A stretch of DNA of 64,000 bases, from assembly GCA_033085395.1 (NCBI GenBank), contig JANQBS010000177.1, forward strand, positions 20,551-84,550. Reading direction: 5' to 3'. Within the stretch, counting starts at the first letter, position 1. Every line of letters starts with the position of its first letter. The DNA is from Xanthoparmelia taractica (taxonomy: Eukaryota; Ascomycota; Lecanoromycetes; Lecanorales; Parmeliaceae). Positions 35,547-46,806 of the stretch are shown in pieces. Made by a program: the position numbers and the translations under genes. A model generated the notes under the pieces. The model ran no database searches. It had not been told where the DNA came from and saw only the letters and a program-made list of their open reading frames with translations.

Positions 35547-36398
35547 ATGCCTACAAGACGCTCTTCAGGAGCTGAGTGGTGCCATGTCCGAAACATCGGA
35601 GACGGCGCGCAAGGCAGTGCCGCATTGGTCCAAAACATTCGGACCGGTGAACTTGCGGTTCGCAAGAAGATGACCGACTACGAGCTGCTGCCCGACGACA
35701 CTCCCTTGGAAGCGCTCATTTTGCAAGAGATCCTCCCGAGCAGCCGACACATTGTCGGAATGTTCGCTTGCGGATTCGAACCAGACCGTCATGACAATAT
35801 CAATCTGGTCCAATGGTTCGAGTACTGTCGTGGCGGAGATCTGCAGCATGCTGTTGATGGCGTCGACAGCCTTCCGGAAGATTTCATCTGGCACTGTTTC
35901 ATCCAGCTTGCCCATGCTCTGCACGTGATCCACAACTGTGGCTCGCAAGGAGTCGTTCACCGGGACATCAAGCCCGACAACATATTCCTCGACAAGAAGT
36001 ACCGCCACGAAGCTCCGTGGCCGAATCTCAAAGTGGGGGACTTTGGCACCGCCGCGCTAGAGGAGCACACGGAGGGAATTCACGTGCCTTGCTGGCATGG
36101 TCCAGAAATGCCGCACCTGAGTCCGGCAGGTGACATATGGAGTCTCGGCGCCATCATCCACTGGTTAGGCCACGGGCGGCCTCCAATGCGACGACGTCCG
36201 GCAACTTTTGTGGGATCTCAAGAGATGTGGGAGAACCTACCCGAGGCCAGGAGGCCAAAGGCACTGCCGGGGTGTTACTCCAGCATGTTGAATGGATACA
36301 TGCTGGAGTGCCTGGAATGGGATCCTTGGAACAGGATCTCCAGTGACGAATTGGTGGAGTGCCTGACAAGAGATAGGCCTCACCCAAGGCATCGGTAG
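35547..36398 (+). CDS. serine/threonine protein kinase (283 aa, minimal kinase domain)
   Basis: Intronless gene from ATG 35547 that is almost entirely one kinase domain. Glycine loop IGDGAQGSAALV (near residues 17-28), beta-3 ELAVRKKM with the ATP-binding lysine among R-K-K, alpha-C LEALILQEIL with its glutamate, hinge FEYCRGGDL, catalytic loop VVHRDIKPDNIFLD, DFG in KVGDFGTAA, the GPE version of APE (WHGPEM), then GDIWSLGAIIHWLGHG and the subdomain XI arginine in WNRISSDEL. All residues needed for catalysis are visible. The HRDIKPDN signature indicates Ser/Thr specificity; the overall look is NEK-like or of the small fungal kinase groups. No regulatory domain is present. The activation segment is short. 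It is the first intact gene downstream of the transposon-broken 7TM gene. Confidence 0.85.
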   Translation: MPTRRSSGAEWCHVRNIGDGAQGSAALVQNIRTGELAVRKKMTDYELLPDDTPLEALILQEILPSSRHIVGMFACGFEPDRHDNINLVQWFEYCRGGDLQHAVDGVDSLPEDFIWHCFIQLAHALHVIHNCGSQGVVHRDIKPDNIFLDKKYRHEAPWPNLKVGDFGTAALEEHTEGIHVPCWHGPEMPHLSPAGDIWSLGAIIHWLGHGRPPMRRRPATFVGSQEMWENLPEARRPKALPGCYSSMLNGYMLECLEWDPWNRISSDELVECLTRDRPHPRHR

Positions 36399-36961
36399 AA
36401 GAGACTTGCCTTGAGAACGGCGGCACCTGCGGGTTCAAGGAACGATGGTAGCAGTTTTTATGATGATTTTGGTTTCTTTTGAGGCAATTACAGAAAAATT
36501 TACGGACACTGGTATAGCCCTGATGTAATGAAACCCTTTAGCCTCTACACCTCGTTCATTTGACTTGGTATACCAAAGTACTTTTTCCTAGACTTACAAA
36601 CAGTATAGTAGGAGAAATGCGAGAAGACGCGATGGCGACCAGGGTCTTACAGCGAGTCCTCGTCGGAAGTATAGACCTCCGCGTACCCAAATCTCCCTAG
36701 GCTAATGCACAACACCAGCATCACAGGAAGCATACCGAATCCTCGACAGTAGATATACTTGCATTTCGCTTATCCACGTAGGGACCCCAATTTTCGTTCC
36801 TAATTTAGCAATCATCACGCATTCTAAGCGAGACTACTACTTAATGTGGAAAAAAAAAAGCCATGAGACATGTCGGCAATGAGTATCGAGCAGGCTTTGA
36901 TCTCAGCTCATTCCTATCAGACACATAGTGTACTAAACTTGCATCCACGGTAGCTAGCGAC
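36399..36961. other. intergenic, no gene recognised
   Basis: Convergent 3' flanks of the kinase and the eight-cysteine secreted protein gene. Confidence 0.45.
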
Positions 36962-38338
36962 CTACTCCGTCGTATCCATCGACCCATTCGCTGGCAACGA
37001 CGGCAACTCCATCCCCGCCGCTGGGACCAGCGAACTCACAGTCAGGAAAATATTGCCCGAATCTCCTAATGCGAGTGTCAGCACATCTATCCTTCCTTTC
37101 CTTCTTTCCTTCGTTCCTTTCGTGCACACCAGGTAACGCCTGAACGATGATGAGAAAGGCGACTTACCGATACCCGTCGACACGCCTCCCTTCCCGCCGC
37201 GTACGCAGACACTGAAGACGGCAGTCACGGCCTCCCAAATGCGATACCAGGTACTGACGTCTGTGTTTCCAGTTGAGAAGATCTTGGCAACGCACTTGTC
37301 GTCCACTAAGCCGTTCCAAGATGCACTTGTCAGCATACCGCACTGCGATAAGAAGGGATGGCAAAGAAGACAAATACCGATGCTGGTGGCGGTAACATGG
37401 GAATTTCAATTCGGTCGGGAACGATGCCAGAATCTCCACACTTACATGAAATAATGGACACGGGCAACCCTTGCTGCACCCCCGGCAAGCCCCGTGGCCC
37501 GAATACCCAACGGTTCCCGTTGGCGGGCATGTCCCCCAGGATGTCGCCGCAGGAGCTCCACTCGTCGCCGAACCCTCCGCGGCATTGCACGGCGGGATTG
37601 AAGATGCCAAGGCTAAGTGCGAGGTTGTTGTCGCCGCCTTAGGGGGCCGGGCAAGATCTATCAGTGATGGTGGATAGGGAAGTGGGATTTTGAAGGCTAA
37701 GAGTGAGATTTCTGATGCATGTTTCCCTTCTTTTTGGGGGAAGGTGGGGCAAGGAAATGAGAGGGAGTGCTTCACGTACCAACATTCGTGGCTAGACCGC
37801 CCTGTGACTCTGCGTTCGCTGCACACTGCAGAATCAGAGCGGAGGCGGCGCGGCGGAGCTGGCCTATACTAGCCTTCGCGGTCCTTGCTTCATCTCTGAT
37901 AAGGGTGGCTTGGAAGAAACAAAGAGCTCGGTCTGTAGTACTGATCAAGTTCTTAGCGTTTCCCATGAAACACCTATTGCGCAATTTCTGACCTCCCATC
38001 ATCCGATACGGAAGCGGAATTACATCCTCTCCTAGCCCCGTATGCCGCAGTCCCCATGTATATTGCACAAAGTCGGGCGAGAGGTATCCCATGGCAGACT
38101 GGCAGTCGGCAATATTGGGGTTGACGCCGAAATGTTGGCCGCTGCACTGGATTTTCAAGTCTGCGTTGGCAGTAGATGATGCGTTCAGCTCTGATAGAGT
38201 GGTTAGGTTGGATACTGGGAGGAGTTGGGGCAAGGCAGGAGAGAGATGCGAAAGCGCTTGTAGTGGGCTTGCTAGGCTGGGTATAACGAAGAGGAAAGAG
38301 ACGAGTAGGGTACAAGAATATTTCGTGTTCTGCAACAT
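36962..38338 (-). CDS. secreted eight-cysteine protein of unknown function (310 aa, 5 exons)
   Basis: Exons on the minus strand: 38338-37993, 37932-37780, 37637-37446, 37305-37168, 37065-36962; total exactly 311 codons. Introns are 60, 142, 140 and 102 bp with GT-AG ends, and each junction restores a smooth sequence (for example YRMMGDRALCFFQ and NVGGDNNLALSLG). Signal peptide: MLQNTKYSCTLLVSFLFVIP, cleavage likely near SLAS. The mature protein has eight cysteines, fitting four disulfides, with conserved-looking segments ADCQSAMGYL, AASALILQCA, GGLATNVGGDNN, SSCGDILGDMP and DVSTWYRIWEAV. I have seen this kind of sequence as a fungal secreted hypothetical family but know no function. N-glycosylation sites (SNLT, ELNAS) support secretion. 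Confidence 0.82.
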
Positions 38339-39622
38339 TTTGGGATCGCCGGTGTGACTTTACTGAGTTCCTATTCACTGAGACCTTGAATCAGGAAGTG
38401 AGGGGCGCATCGAAAGCCCACGATGTCTCGTTAGTTATTGCGTGTCTCGATTTAAGCGACTTCGCTGTAGCCGCATTCACCTCGCTTCATACAATTGGAG
38501 CTTTTAGATGGTGTGACGGACAGCCGGTCGCGCGGCTATATCAGCGTTAACGCATTCTGTTAGGAGCCTCCTGTGGTGCTGTCTGCCATGCGTTCTTCAA
38601 GAACAGCAGAGTCAAAGAGTGTCTCCACCATGCATGTCTAGGTAAGGCAATATTATCAACCTGCACACTAGCACGAAGAATGACGTTCAACAAGAATCAG
38701 AGAAGAGAAACAGAACACCGTGTCTGCTTCGAACCGTACAAACCTCGCCAGCCAATGCCGTCTAGCTGGCATCAGTCCATATCGTCAAAGTAGCTGCTGG
38801 AAGAGATCACAGTTGCCCGTTCCGCAACTCACCCAAAATACAGAGGTCCGCAATCCCTCCTTCAAAAGCCACGAGCCAAATATTCCACCTCCATTACTTG
38901 CCGGGTGCTCCCCTCAACTTCTCAAACATCCGAGCCCACGATCGCACCAACGCCAGCAGACTCAAAATTCAGAAACACAGCTCGTCGCAAACGACAACAG
39001 AGAGGATATCTGGAAAAAAGGGCTGCCGCCAGCATGCTTCATACGGAGTAAGACTGCGCATTTTATTCAAGGAGCCGTTGGCATGTTGCTTGTTTGCAAG
39101 ACATGCCGTTGGCACTTGATCTGTTTTCATATGTTTATATAGTCTTCTGATCACACTCCGTACCTTACCGCTATCGCTTTGGTATTGCACTACCTACTAG
39201 TGGACGAAAAAAAGGGCCTTCCCAAGGTCCGGAGAATATGAGGGTATTGGAGCGCAAGATCCGAAATGCAGAAGCCTCAGTTAAGCCGCGCCAAGGAAAA
39301 TTGTCGGATACGACGCATATATGCAACACTATCGAAACACGACAGGGAGCGCGAGGAGGTCTTAGTCTACGCATATCAACAGAGTCTCATTATCTCGTAC
39401 GTGATGGATGTCTATCTGTCAGACTTTTCCTCTAGAGCACTGCTCAGAGATTTGTTGAGCTTATCATTACAATGTCACTGCCTTTATATGTACAGCCCGC
39501 CGATGCTATTCTAGATCGCCAGATTAGTATTAGTAGCCAGGTTCGCAGTGGCATTCGCTAAATTATTGGTGGTCAACCATGGGGTGCCATTCCGCTTCCT
39601 ATCTTCCCGTCTGGCTTTCCAG
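38339..39622. other. intergenic, no gene recognised
   Basis: Promoter side of the eight-cysteine protein gene and 3' flank of the hydrolase gene. Only short frames with no motifs. Confidence 0.45.
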
Positions 39623-41023
39623 TCACAGGCCCTTTGATTGTAAAAAGGTCTGAATCACATCATACGCGCCAGTGGCATTGTAGTGCAAATTGATGCCATG
39701 GCCGGTGTTGGGCTGGATGTACGCTGTAAAGTTGCTTGATGATACCATAGGGAAGCTCATGGTCGCTGCTGCTGGGATCGAGGGAAGAGATGCGTTACCG
39801 GTTGCAAGACAGTCGCCTCCGCAGTATGGTAGGTCGTTGGCTAGAATAATGTCAGCATAGTGTACGGTCGGGATACAGAATGGTTCGGAATACTTACATC
39901 CAGTAATGACTAGAACTGGCCCAGCATAGGCGTTCTTCATCGGCACACTAGTCAATGTCAACAGCTCGCCAACAGTGACGGGCTGCTTGGTGTTCTCGCC
40001 CACTAGCAAGACACCAGGATCGAAAAAGCCAGGCAGGAAGAAAAGATACTGGTTGGCGCCAATGTTTGCATTCGTTAGATAACCGGCAGGGTAATCGAGG
40101 CCTGGTGACGGCGAAAGTCCAGCAACGTAGTCTGTTAGGCTATACATGTTGAGGACAGCCTCGACAGTGGTTGAAGAGAGGTTGCCCAAACGGAACGGCT
40201 GGTTGAGGTTGGCTTGCTCAAAGTTTGCCCCGGCGACGAAGTAGCCGGCGAAAGAAGCGTTCGTTGAAAAGCCGGTCAAGACGATCCCGTCGGAGAGGGT
40301 GGGATACATGTTGACAAGAGCGTATGTCTGGGCAGAGCCAAAGGAGTGACTATAAAGAAACTTAGGATCTACTGCTTGAAAGATATACTGATAATGCTCA
40401 CCCAACGTGTGTGATTTTGCCAAAAGTCTGATTGACTCCCGGGAACGTGCCATTGCGCACCATCATTGTCATTTCAGCCAAGGCCGCAATTTCCAGGAAC
40501 GATTGGATCTCGTTCAGAGGCTCGCCGTGGGAGGAATTGCCAATGCCCAGACGATCGTAGGAAAGCGTGCAGTACTTGTATTGATCGGTAGCTACATCAA
40601 CATAACTGTAATTGAAGTTATTGTAGGAGAGATCCCAGTATCTGGCGCCATCGTCAGCAGGTCGGTCCCAGTCGTGTGGAGTCCTTTCACTGACATCTTA
40701 TCAAAGCCGATTCCGTGCGTAAGAATCTGAAGCGTCGGCTTGACGGTAGTAGCATTCATGCTGCTAGGCATACAGAATTGAGCGCTGATGTTGTACGTGC
40801 CGGCTGTTGTAGCGTATCCGGAAAGCGCGGTCTCGGTGAAATTTCTGCCCTGCTGGGTCTGGTTCTGAATGAAAGCGGTGGCATCGAGATTGGTTTGCGG
40901 AACGGGGAGATTGAAGACACCAGTGCGGGCAGAGATTGTGACCGGTACAGACATGTTCATGCATGTTTTGGCAGCTGCAGAGCCAGCAAGGACAGTCACT
41001 ACCATGGCGGATTTGGCGAACAT
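39623..41023 (-). CDS. secreted alpha/beta hydrolase (412 aa, 4 exons)
   Basis: Exons 41023-40695, 40641-40402, 40349-39898, 39840-39623; total 413 codons including the stop. ATG 41023 begins a signal peptide (MFAKSAMVVTVLAGSAAA). The fold is that of a lipase/esterase: LQILTHGIGFDKIYWDL is the oxyanion-hole strand, CTLSYDRLGIGNSSHG follows, and the nucleophile elbow HVGHSFGS (GxSxG) is split across the 52-bp intron at 40401-40350. Acid and histidine are expected near PVLVITGSNDLPYCGGDC and PNTGHGINLHYN, both in the right order at the C-terminus. At least ten N-x-S/T sites and the signal peptide point to an extracellular glycoprotein. The substrate is unknown. Its promoter faces that of the secreted protein gene at 42323. 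Confidence 0.87.
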
Positions 41024-42322
41024 GTTTGAGACTGTAGGAGCTTCACGATTTGCTACGAAGAGTAATCTGTGGCACTTGTGATGTTGATGGTAGAAGTCGA
41101 ATAGTAGAGATGGGTGACTTAATAGATGTGGTTGGAGGAAAGAGCAAACGAGGTAAACAAGCTTCAAAGCTTTCAACGCACCATGACATTGAAATCAACG
41201 TCATAATAAACCCCGTGTACAGTATTTTTTCCGAGCCGACGGAGCTTGCACAGTTTCCCCATAGTGTAGCTTCCGGCATGCAAACTTGTACAGACGACAA
41301 CGGTTAAGGCCAGAATGGTGCTGGTGCATGAGCGGAGGGGTAGGTGGTGGGGCAGATTGCAAGCCTACTCCATGTCGGATTGGATACATGGTGGTGGAGC
41401 ATGTCACAAGAAGGGATGATTGGTTACAATCGTCGACACTTGTCCGTGCTGTAGGTCTAATCAACTACTAGTAGCTTACTCTTAAACTCATAAAGACCTG
41501 GGCTGGACCTTTGTGGGAGAAACATCTTTCCCCTTTCGACCGAACAAGTGCTTCGTATTGACTAAATCTGCCTAGCGTTCTCTCGGTAGCGGGGGATGAC
41601 GTGTATGGGCCGTTGACTTGAACCTCTTTTCGGACACATCCCCTCACTCATGCATCTCCGACCTTCCCTATTTGAGCACCTCCACAAATCCAATCAGATT
41701 TCATCTCTGCTAAAATATTGGGCTAGTTGATACTAAGTAACGTCTATACCCTTCATACTGCTACTTGCGGCGACATGCATACAGTACTACATATACGGAG
41801 TACAAAAGGTCGAATCATCGCTTCGAACAAAAGAAACCGACAAGGAACGAGATATGAGAGTTGACAAGATCCAGTTCAGATGAGGTAGACTACACGCTTA
41901 CAGCACAACATGTTTCGAAAGGGATGAAACCGCCTTCATCCCCATTCACACCATGGTATACTTCACTTCTACACATCAATAACGACACAAAGCATTCTCC
42001 GTCCTCAATTTCGCATCTACCAGAAACACACAAAAGCGGCCTCCGCTCCATCATCCCTGGCTCAGAAGCGCCAATGCCAAAGGCCATTTGCCATCGTTAA
42101 ACAAGTGCCTCCCTCACCTTTCCCGCCCCGCGAGTCGCATGTTCAAAAGGTCCCAAACCATGCCGTTTACGCGTGGAACGGCGGGAAGCGAAATGCAAAG
42201 TTGGCTTTCTCTGAGTACAGTATACAAGAAATGAATGGTTCCTTCCAGATGTCCAGAGTCTCATTTTCCCCCATCTCGATATATCGTCGTCGTCGTCAAA
42301 GTATCCAAGAAACGCTCCAAAT
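41024..42322. other. divergent promoter region between two secreted-protein genes
   Basis: No gene recognised in 1.3 kb. TACGGAGTA occurs at 41794-41802. The region must carry the promoters of both the hydrolase (-) and the 171-residue secreted protein (+). Confidence 0.45.
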
Positions 42323-42899
42323 ATGAAAATATTTCCCTCTTCCCTCCTATTTTTCCTCCACCTCCTCCCTACAAGCCTAGCCCTTGCGGCCCTCTCCATC
42401 GTAAAACCCCCTGCCGCCACAAACGCAACGCTAAACACCACATCAGGGTAAGCCCCCCCCTCCCCTGCATCCCTCCCTTCATCCAACACGAACACCAACC
42501 CCGTCCAGCAACCCCCTCACCTACCCCCCCGACCCCTATCAGCTCCGCGTCCCCAACACCCCCACGACCCTCGTAATCGGAAAATACGGCCCCGCAATCG
42601 ACCCCTTCACCCTCGCCGCCATCCTCGAGAAAGCCCAATACGAAGTCTGCAAATCCGTCATCGCCGCCCACGGCGACGGCGAGATCCCGCGGCCGAATTG
42701 GGAGTGGCGGCACGGGAGGACGTACGTGCACATGGGGCAGGCGCAGCTGGACATGCGGTGGGCGACCATGTCGGACGCGCTGCAGGGGTTGATGGAGTTT
42801 GCATACGATTATGCGATCAGCATGCAGTTCACCGTGCTGGATGATAAGCAGGGAGTGGTGGGGAGTGGGAGTGTGGGGAGGGGGTATGCGGTCAGTTGA
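42323..42899 (+). CDS. small secreted protein of unknown family (171 aa, 2 exons)
   Basis: Exons 42323-42447 and 42509-42899 around a 61-bp C-rich intron (GT-AG); total 172 codons including the stop. No single open frame reveals the whole gene. ATG 42323 gives a strong signal peptide (MKIFPSSLLFFLHLLPTSLA). The mature part starts with a Thr/Asn-rich segment containing N-glycosylation sites, then YQLRVPNTPTTLVIGKYG, a helical segment (LAAILEKAQYEVCKSVIAAH), WEWRHGRTYVHMG and a C-terminal half with MSDALQGLMEFAYDYAISM. A single cysteine remains after cleavage. I do not recognise a family; length and layout recall fungal secreted hypothetical proteins. GC-rich codon usage at third positions is stronger than in neighbouring genes. 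Confidence 0.72.
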
Positions 42900-42938
42900 G
42901 TGAAGGTCAGGATAGAGGTTTGATAGGTGATAGCCAGC

Positions 42939-43364
42939 TCAAACAATCTCATTTATCGGCGGCAACTGCCACGGATCCTCCAACATGGCCTTCCCACTCC
43001 GCCACGGGTCCCCTTTGGTCCGCTCCAACGGCATCCACTCCACCGGCGCAGGATAGATATGCAAATCCACAATGCTACCGCTCCCCCTTGCCCCCACGAG
43101 CGAGTTCTTCCTGCTCTTGTGCTCCTGGTACTCCATATACACCTCTCGCACGTACTTTCTATCTTTCTCGTACTCGTGTTTATCGTGGGCGCGGATGATG
43201 GCGGGAGCGAGCCAGAGGACGGGGCAGAGCTTCATGGCGGTGTCGTGGAGGAGTTTCTTTTTGGATTTGTGCTGCTGGTAGGGTGCTTTGGCCATGTAGG
43301 AGTGGTGGTGTTGGAGTCTGCGGATGGAATTGGATGTTAGGGAGGATTCGATGAGGGAGGCCAT
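42939..43364 (-). CDS. small hypothetical basic protein (141 aa)
   Basis: Intronless frame from ATG 43364, converging on the secreted protein gene 40 bases away. The product is basic, with a His/Lys-rich N-terminal third (LQHHHSYMAKAPYQQHKSKK) and a helical charged segment (HDKHEYEKDRKYVREVYMEY). It ends in a tryptophan/proline-rich tail (DPWRSGKAMLEDPWQLPPI). No signal peptide or membrane segment. The composition and the ending look like genuine protein, and a nuclear or mitochondrial location is possible, but no family is recognised. Confidence 0.5.
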   Translation of the reverse strand: MASLIESSLTSNSIRRLQHHHSYMAKAPYQQHKSKKKLLHDTAMKLCPVLWLAPAIIRAHDKHEYEKDRKYVREVYMEYQEHKSRKNSLVGARGSGSIVDLHIYPAPVEWMPLERTKGDPWRSGKAMLEDPWQLPPINEIV

Positions 43365-44084
43365 GGCTGGATGGGCCAGCCTACGGGAGAGGGAGAGGGA
43401 GGTCGTGGAGGAAGAAAGCGATGGTGTTGAGAATGGATGTCGTGATGGTGGTTTGGATTATAGTGTGGTGAGAGATTCTGATGGAGGACAAGGCCAGCGT
43501 GGTAGGGAGAAGGAATAGTTGAGGCCATTGTCTAAGGCAGGGTGATGTGGATATGCAGCCGGTATGCTTGGTGGTATCCAATGGGGAAAAGGTAAGGATC
43601 ATCAATCTTGAGAACAAAAAAAAAAAAAAATCCCCAATGCCTGAGAAGGAGGCCCGTGCGGGGTTGAAAAAAACGACGTACGAAGTAGATCTGCCTTTAA
43701 CGAGTCTAGTGTCTTATCAATCTGACTCGGTAATTTCCATTTACAGCAGGGATGATTTTTCGACCAATGACCATGGGCCGCCAGTTGACAACCCCCGGGG
43801 AAAAGGCTTGTGCCGAGAGCCGCAATTAAGTCTTTATCCCTTTTCCAAGAACCCCTACATACTGCTCTCGGGGCCGTCTCATGAGGAGAAAGAACGAGCT
43901 TGCTGTTATGTACTTCTATGATCAAGTCATGGTGAACGGTGTGGAGCGGTATTAAAATCAATTTCCTACAATCCCTCGTAAAAGTCGTTGCCTTTAAACA
44001 TTATCCCTCGGGTATCAGTCGCACTTCTCAAGTATCCAAAATAGAATCAACCAGAGTCGAACATCAAAACATCTTAATATTCCA
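43365..44084. other. intergenic, no gene recognised
   Basis: Contains a run of 13-14 A residues at about 43617-43630, and TACGAAGTA at 43679-43687. No supported gene. Confidence 0.4.
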
Positions 44085-44802
44085 TCATCCCCTCAAAGAC
44101 GCCTCCAAGATTGCCAACACAGTATAGACTCCAATCATCACTGAGACATCCGTAACCTCATCCGCTACTGGGTATTTGCTGCCTTTCCTCATATTAACCC
44201 CCTCCTTGGTTTCTTCTGCCACCTTCACTCCATTCGTGACTGCAAGCGCGATCCATACCGCCAGATTCAGATACCTCCAGCCAAATATCCTGCCTCCCAA
44301 CCCCTTTGTAAAACGCACCGCCGAGGCCGTGATGAGGGTCACGAATGTAAAGGGTAGGAGGCCGATGCCTAGGTGCGCAAGGGACAGGCGCACGATCTCG
44401 AGGATGCACATGAGTGTTTGCGCCAACACGAGGAGGTAGTAGAGTACGGAGAATGCTTTGTGGATTTTTGCGTGCCGACGTGTCCGACCTTCTGCCTCCA
44501 GCTCGTTGACCTCCACATCTTGAGCGGATTTGCTGGCGCCAAAACGACTGCCGAGAAGAGGTCTCGAGTTTCGGTGAGGGCCCCGAGTCGAGAGTCTTGT
44601 ACCTGCAGATGCAAGAATGACTAGTGCTGCTAGGTATAGCCAGGTGCAGAGAGGTACGAGGATGGTGTCGAGGAAGCAGGAGGTGAGGATGTGGCTGTAG
44701 AGGTGAGAAACCGGACCCTATAAAGATTAGCAAATGCTCTTCGCTTTCAAGCTTTGGAAGTCTTCGTACGAAGCCTTCCCGTCGGTTGGTACAGAGCGTC
44801 AT
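44085..44802 (-). CDS. multi-pass membrane protein of unknown function (221 aa, 2 exons)
   Basis: A short first exon (44802-44770) from ATG 44802, a 52-bp phase-0 intron, and a main exon (44717-44085); total 222 codons. The protein has about five hydrophobic segments: FLDTILVPLCTWLYLAALVI, AFSVLYYLLVLAQTLMCIL, GLLPFTFVTLITASAV, LNLAVWIALAVT and VSVMIGVYTVLAILEASL. Basic loops (EAEGRTRRHAKIHK) lie between them. No domain is recognised; it resembles hypothetical fungal integral membrane proteins. The first exon is inferred only from splice sites and frame, so the N-terminus is less certain than the rest. Confidence 0.7.
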
Positions 44803-45282
44803 GGGAACTGGACTATAGGCTCTCAAAGATGATTGGCAGGCAGCCTTGCTGTAAATTGCTCGATTCTGCGTCGGAATGTGGGCGATGGTCCCATATAAAT
44901 GGACGTCGAGGCCACATACTTGTTACAGCCTTAAAACATTTGGCTGGTCCTGATCCGGCCAAACCAGGCATTGCCGTTTGAACGCAGAGCGTCACGCGCC
45001 TGTTGTTATTGGATTGGTGTGGTGGTCTGTCACATTAATTTGCTGCAAAAAGCTGCAAACGGCAATTTGGCTCACGTCGGATATTGTCGATCCCGACCAG
45101 CTAAACCCAAAGTAATTGAGCTGAAATGTCGGTATCTCAAAAGGCCGGCGCTAGTACCTCAAAGCCTTGTGAGCGTCATAATTCATGCCTTTTTGGCACG
45201 GGCACACAGTTCAGCCGGGGCGGAAATTAGTTCATCCGGGGTACTTCGTAAATGTTACACGATCCGTATCTGACTAGTCGTC

Positions 45283-46432
45283 ATGGTAGCTCTCGAAGCC
45301 GTGCGGGCAACGAATGCCAGATTGAAGGACCTGGCTCCTGAACCGGTAGCTTTAAGATGTTGCCTACCGCTGTTGGTAGAGCATGGACTGAGAGTCTGCT
45401 GCAGTTGGTGCTACGAGCGGTGTTGGCGAAAGCACTCTTGACCAATATTGCCGTTATACCGTTAAGCCTCGCCTGTACTTCGTAGGAAGGTGGGTACATT
45501 CATTCAATGCTGCCAAACTCGGAAAAGAACGTGAGGGCCATTGAATCTATCTGACGGAGTATTGCTTGCAGCAGCAAAGATGCCGCCGACCGGATCGTGT
45601 CTGAGCTCGAGGCCATCTAATCAGGTGCCGAGATAGCATTCATCCAGAAAGATGTCACCCTTCCCTGACAATGTAGACGAAGTGTGCAATGAGATCAAAG
45701 CAAAGGAGACGAAGCTCAACCTATTGTTCATGTCGCCAGGGAATATGTCCACCAAAGGTCGAGTGGGTAATTTGCCCTCTCCCTCATCGGCCAATACGCC
45801 CGAGGATCTCGAGGTTAAAGAAATACCCACAGAGACCTCCGAAGGCCTCGACAAACTATTATCGCCTTTCTACTACTCCCCCGTGCGCTTCACCCAGCAA
45901 CTACTCCCACTCCTGCAGAGCTCGCCCTCGACTTCAACAACCTCGATCTAAAGCAGAAATTCTCACCCATGAAAGCCGCAGTGCACGCGATCACGACGAC
46001 CGACTTCGCCTTTGAAAAGTTCGCGGCGCAGAACCCGGCCGTCTCGTTTGTGCACTCTTGCCTTGGCCTCGTCCAGACTGGGTTCTTCAAAGAACTCACG
46101 TATGTCTTGAAAGCCACAGCCACCAGCTGGCTTTTATGCTGATCTCGCCATGGGCATTGGGTATTGAAGAGAGTGAGAAGAGAACATTTGTACGCGGCGA
46201 CCAGTGCGGCGTATCCGTCCAAGGCTGGAGAGAGGGGTGCTGTGGAGGTTGAGGATGGGAACGTGGAGAAAGGTATTGCGGGGCAAGATTGGGAGTGGTC
46301 CCTATTTTGGTTGGATCTGATGGGGAGCTGATGGCCAATGAGAAGGTGCTAGAGGAGTTGAGGGGTAAGGATGCTGGAGCGAAGATCTGGGCGCATACGA
46401 TGAAGACGATTGAGAGCGTTAGAGGTTCTTGA
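45283..46432 (+). pseudogene. short-chain dehydrogenase/reductase pseudogene
   Basis: An SDR gene can be followed in order but across several frames. ATG 45283 opens a typical fungal SDR N-terminus (RATNARLKDL), and the Rossmann glycine motif VGATSGVG lies at 45404-45427 with KPRLYFVGR after it. There is an intron-like gap, then AADRIVSELEAI, a TAA at 45618-45620, and QKDVTL. A frame change leads to NVDEVCNEIKAKETKLNLLFMSPG, then TSEGLDKLLSPFYYS (in the position of the YxxxK region) and FTQQLLPLL. Another frame gives LDLKQKFSPMKAAVHAIT and VSFVHSCLGLVQTGFF; the end is KDAGAKIWAHTMKTIESV. At least one nonsense codon and three frame changes make function impossible. The TAA is what a CpA-to-TpA change of CAA would give. 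Confidence 0.75.
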
Positions 46433-46806
46433 GGTAGGTCTGAAAGCTCCCGGACGGCAACTTGCGGAGTCCCACTAAACTCTCACTTTTGTTCCGGCTT
46501 ACCTGATCTGCTTGTCCTTGATTCAATACAAAGCCATGGGGTACGTGGTTATTGAGGAGGATTTGAGACAACGGGAGATCTATTTGACAACGGTCATAGC
46601 GGAGAATTTCCACCTTTAAATGTTAGTCAATTGGAAAGATGCCCCTGACTTGAAGACCTCATACTGTGTTCGGTTGACTGCAACTTGTCACCTGCGTCTT
46701 TAGCAATGGCCAAGCCGAGGCGAATACTTGATTATTCTATCTCAATTCTCCTGACTACATCTTTACGACAATGCCATTCACGAGCGCCAGCGCCCAGCCA
46801 TAGATC

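Noticed and set aside
37471..37677. Plus-strand frames in 37.3-37.7 kb
   Set aside because: Antisense to exon 3 of the eight-cysteine secreted protein, whose spliced model has an exact codon count.
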